From: Gonatopus flavifemur
Lineage: Eukaryota; Arthropoda; Insecta; Hymenoptera; Dryinidae
Direction: 5' to 3'
NCBI GenBank assembly: GCA_018340375.1
Contig: JAFFJZ010000003.1
Coordinates: 9,486,001 to 9,550,000 of the forward strand
Length of the DNA: 64,000 nucleotides
A model generated the notes under the pieces. It worked only from the letters and a program-made list of their open reading frames with translations, made no database searches and had not been told where the DNA came from. Each line of letters begins with the position of its first letter. Position 1 is the stretch's first letter. A program made the translations under genes and the position numbers. Below, in pieces: positions 61,446 to 64,000 of this stretch.

Positions 61446-64000
61446 TTAAAATTTTGTATCTGATTCACTTACGTCGCTACCAGAAGAATCTAAAGGCGGA
61501 ATGGGTGGAGGTTCATTATGGATCGCAGATATTATCTATAACATAAATATAACACAAAAACATATTTTTGTAAACAGGTGTAAGTTGAATAATACTGAAT
61601 TTCATGGAATTATCGAATATCAATTTACGTTTGTATCCTCTTTGGATGATTTAGAAAATTCCAACGAATCTTTTGTACTTGTTGGTAACCAATCACTTTG
61701 ATTACTACTATGTTTGATCGTATTTGATTCATCTTCGCATCCCTTAGTTAGAACTTGCAATGTTACATTCTGAAATTGAATACCCTTGAAATTAAAAAAA
61801 TAAGCTCGCAATTGAAAAATTCAATTTCTCACCTTGATGGTATTTGCAATTGTTGATTTTATAAAATCCGTGGAATACGATTCATTGATGAAACTCTCCA
61901 TCAAAGTGTGATAAGTTTTATTCATGATGAATTTAATTTCCTTGTCTTTATTGCTATTCTGAAAAAAAATAAATTCGTCCTAAAAATGATTCTTGGTCAA
62001 GAAAATCATGTTACATGTGTTTGAATCGTTTATGGAAACGAATTGACGATTGAAAAATAACTAAATATCCGAATCATATGAATAACAGAAACTCCATTTG
62101 TTCCAAACGTTCAAAATATGAAACATTATTCCCCTGATTCAAAATATGTAACACTGTTTATTTTATCTTTACTTACATTTTTCGAACGAGAGATAGTTTC
62201 CTCAAGAACTTGTTTCTCTTCGAGAAGTTGTGAAACTTTCCCTTCCAAAATCGTAGTTTGTATTTTATATGAATTAATAGATTCTTCGACTCTATCTCGA
62301 TCTTTATTCATCTGCTCTAATTTATCCTTCATCTCTTCTAACGAGATTTCCAATTCCTTCACTTTTTGACTCAATTCATGCTTCGATTTTTCTAAAATCA
62401 ACTTATCTGCTTCGATTTTTTTACTTTCGTCTTGACTAGTGTTTAATAAATCTATAAACGAAAGATGAATTCAAAGATTTTATCAAATCAAATTAAAAAC
62501 TCCTACCTTTTGTATCTTTCAACTCTTTTTCTAATGCAGATAATTCGTTCACAGCTTCGTCTTGCTTTTCTTCGTCGCAGATATTTTTCAACCTCTCGTT
62601 ATCCTTTCCTCCAGTTTGAGTGGCATTGATCGCGAGCAACATTTTTAGAGTAGCTTCCATCGTTTTATCACCAGCAGGAGTTGTGGCATTTTTCAGTTCA
62701 AAATCGTGGAACTGAAGATAATACGGTACATAAATATTCTTTTCTCTCCGATCTTAAAATCTACATTTCAGTTGGAACATTTTATATACCTTATCTAATA
62801 ATTTTTGTACATTATCAGCTATTTTAGACATTCCCATTCGAATTTCAGAATTTGCCATTCTAGTTTCTGATACAAGCATATTCAGATTTGGATCTGTGAC
62901 AGTTTGCAGAGACGAGGGCACAGTTTGTGGTTGTAAAGAATACATTTGACCATCCAAAGTTACGCAGTGTGGCTGAAATATAAAAAATGCATATTGAGTG
63001 TCGGGTATTATGGATTTTAATTCAAATGATATTACCTGCATTTGCGTGGGAGACCAAGGAGGAGTGAAAATAGTTGTAACCAATGGCTTTTGAAGACTAG
63101 AATCAGGTAAACTTACTTCATTTTTTGGTTTTATTAATTTATGTAAATCCTTGGATGTTCCTTTTGTCGAATCGTGAAGCGAATGCTTCTTTGGAGATAT
63201 CTCTGAAGACTCTACCTTAAGAGGGAGTAGCATAAAAATAAATAAGAACAAATATGTTTCTTTAGTATTATATTATTAGTTGAATAAATTATAATTAACA
63301 TTTTTATTCCGAGTATTCATATACTGTTTATATGAATATAAATAAAGAGTAATGTTTCAAAGCAATCTTTGCCATTATTTGCAGATGAATAAATATTGTA
63401 ATCAAAATGGATGGATTTAAAGCTTTGAAGATGCTCTTATGATCAAGGGCAGAACATAAATTTCTTGTAATTTTCGTCTCATTTTGCTACTAAGTTTGGT
63501 AGAGTTTATTCTAGTGCTGATTGTTCTTCAAATGATTTCATTAATGGTATTAATAACTGTCTTGGTGATATTATCATAACGAATGAAAATGTTATGAAAG
63601 CTTTAAATGAAGTAAATTATTTTAATCCTGGTCTCAATAATGTACATCCGTTATTAGCAATTTCTTAGAAGTACAACGGTGTTTTAATACCGATTCCTTT
63701 ATTTAATAGGTCATTGGGGTATTTTCTATGCTCGATAAAATCACTTATGCTATTTGTTTGAAGTTGAAATGAATAAAATACCTTTCCTTACCTTTTTATG
63801 GTGCATTACTTTTCGTGGCACATCCTCCTATAAATACACGCATTTTCTGATCTATAGCAATGTTATTTCAATAGATAAATAGATCATATGCATATGAAAA
63901 TCATACCTCTGTATCAGAATCCGTGGTCGTAGATGTTGAAAATTTAGGAAGTATAGGTTGTCCCATTTTAGCCATTCGAGATATGATAGAAGCTTTACCG
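61446..64000 (-). CDS. FKBP15: FK506-binding protein 15 (FKBP15/WAFL), C-terminal part
   Basis: FKBP15 is an FKBP-family coiled-coil protein linked to early endosomes and the actin cytoskeleton. Exons on the minus strand: 63907-64000 (runs off the window), 63792-63827, 63036-63215, 62790-62972, 62507-62711, 62177-62451, 61833-61958, 61629-61769 and 61446-61535, giving the last 442 residues. Family signatures, from known FKBP15: ISRMAKMGQPILP (vertebrates LISRMAKMGQPMLPILP); SEIRMGMSKIADNVQKLLDK (vertebrates TEIRMAVSKVADKMDHLMTK); a long coiled coil (62126-62700); and NESYSTDFIKSTIANTIKNV followed by TLQVL, matching the conserved ESYNGRTILGTIMNTIKMVTLQLL region. The N-terminal WH1-like and PPIase domains must lie beyond 64000. 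The tail has PPPIPPLDSSGSD and ends VSESDTKF rather than the acidic DDxDWLG end of vertebrates. The coiled coil is shorter than in vertebrates. Confidence 0.92.
63450..63760 (+). mobile_element. Decayed non-LTR retrotransposon reverse-transcriptase fragment
   Basis: In one + frame from 63492, interrupted by TAG at 63666, the translation contains ITNENVMKALNEVNYFNPGL, then NNVHPLLAIS, stop, and further on IPIPLFNRSLGYF. This follows the RT N-terminal pattern of Jockey/CR1-type LINEs (I..eeV..aL..Ln...GPDgIhPlLLk ... PL..lFN.SL..G.fP). The fragment is antisense inside an FKBP15 intron and clearly dead: it has a stop, and the key GPD has drifted to PGL. The clade assignment is tentative. Confidence 0.6.

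Overview
The window is nuclear DNA from an animal, most likely an insect. It is AT-rich, the genes are split by short GT-AG introns (about 60-110 bp) with occasional very long ones, and the proteins are metazoan families: Nup88, FKBP15 and a ZSWIM3-like N-terminal domain. A hymenopteran would fit the protein flavour and the transposon remnants, but nothing in the sequence proves the order. I found no bacterial-style operon, tRNA, rRNA or CRISPR array.

Layout. Positions 1-36943 have no gene I can support. They hold AT-rich DNA alternating with somewhat GC-richer blocks carrying triplet or purine tracts, several small inverted-repeat elements (10518-10690, 20260-21600) and a nested insertion (31594-32515) in which a 735-bp internally deleted hAT transposon with an exact 8-bp target duplication sits inside an older inverted-repeat element. 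At 36944-37113 lies one isolated exon of the nucleoporin Nup88 (+ strand). A 16.3-kb intron follows (37114-53382) containing a LINE endonuclease remnant, a TA-flanked terminal-inverted-repeat element, a near-perfect 129-nt hairpin and a block rich in CAAGCTTGG-like words that holds two small inverted-repeat elements.

The gene-dense end is 53383-64000. The remaining eleven Nup88 exons run to a stop at 56006-56008. Tail to tail with it, on the minus strand, is a five-exon, 522-residue gene (56286-59326) with a ZSWIM3/FAR1-like N-terminal domain, an acidic middle and a C-terminal coiled coil. Further along, also on the minus strand, are the last nine exons visible here of FKBP15 (61446-64000, the 5' part lying beyond the window), with a decayed LINE reverse-transcriptase fragment in one intron.

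Nup88 is a nuclear-pore component of the Nup88/Nup214 module, FKBP15 is a coiled-coil protein of early endosome/actin dynamics, and the middle gene looks like a nuclear DNA-associated protein. They look like neighbouring housekeeping genes rather than a functional cluster. No clearly new biological system was found. The best leads are the nested transposon, the strong hairpins, the oversized Nup88 intron and one 201-codon orphan open frame at 12611-13216.
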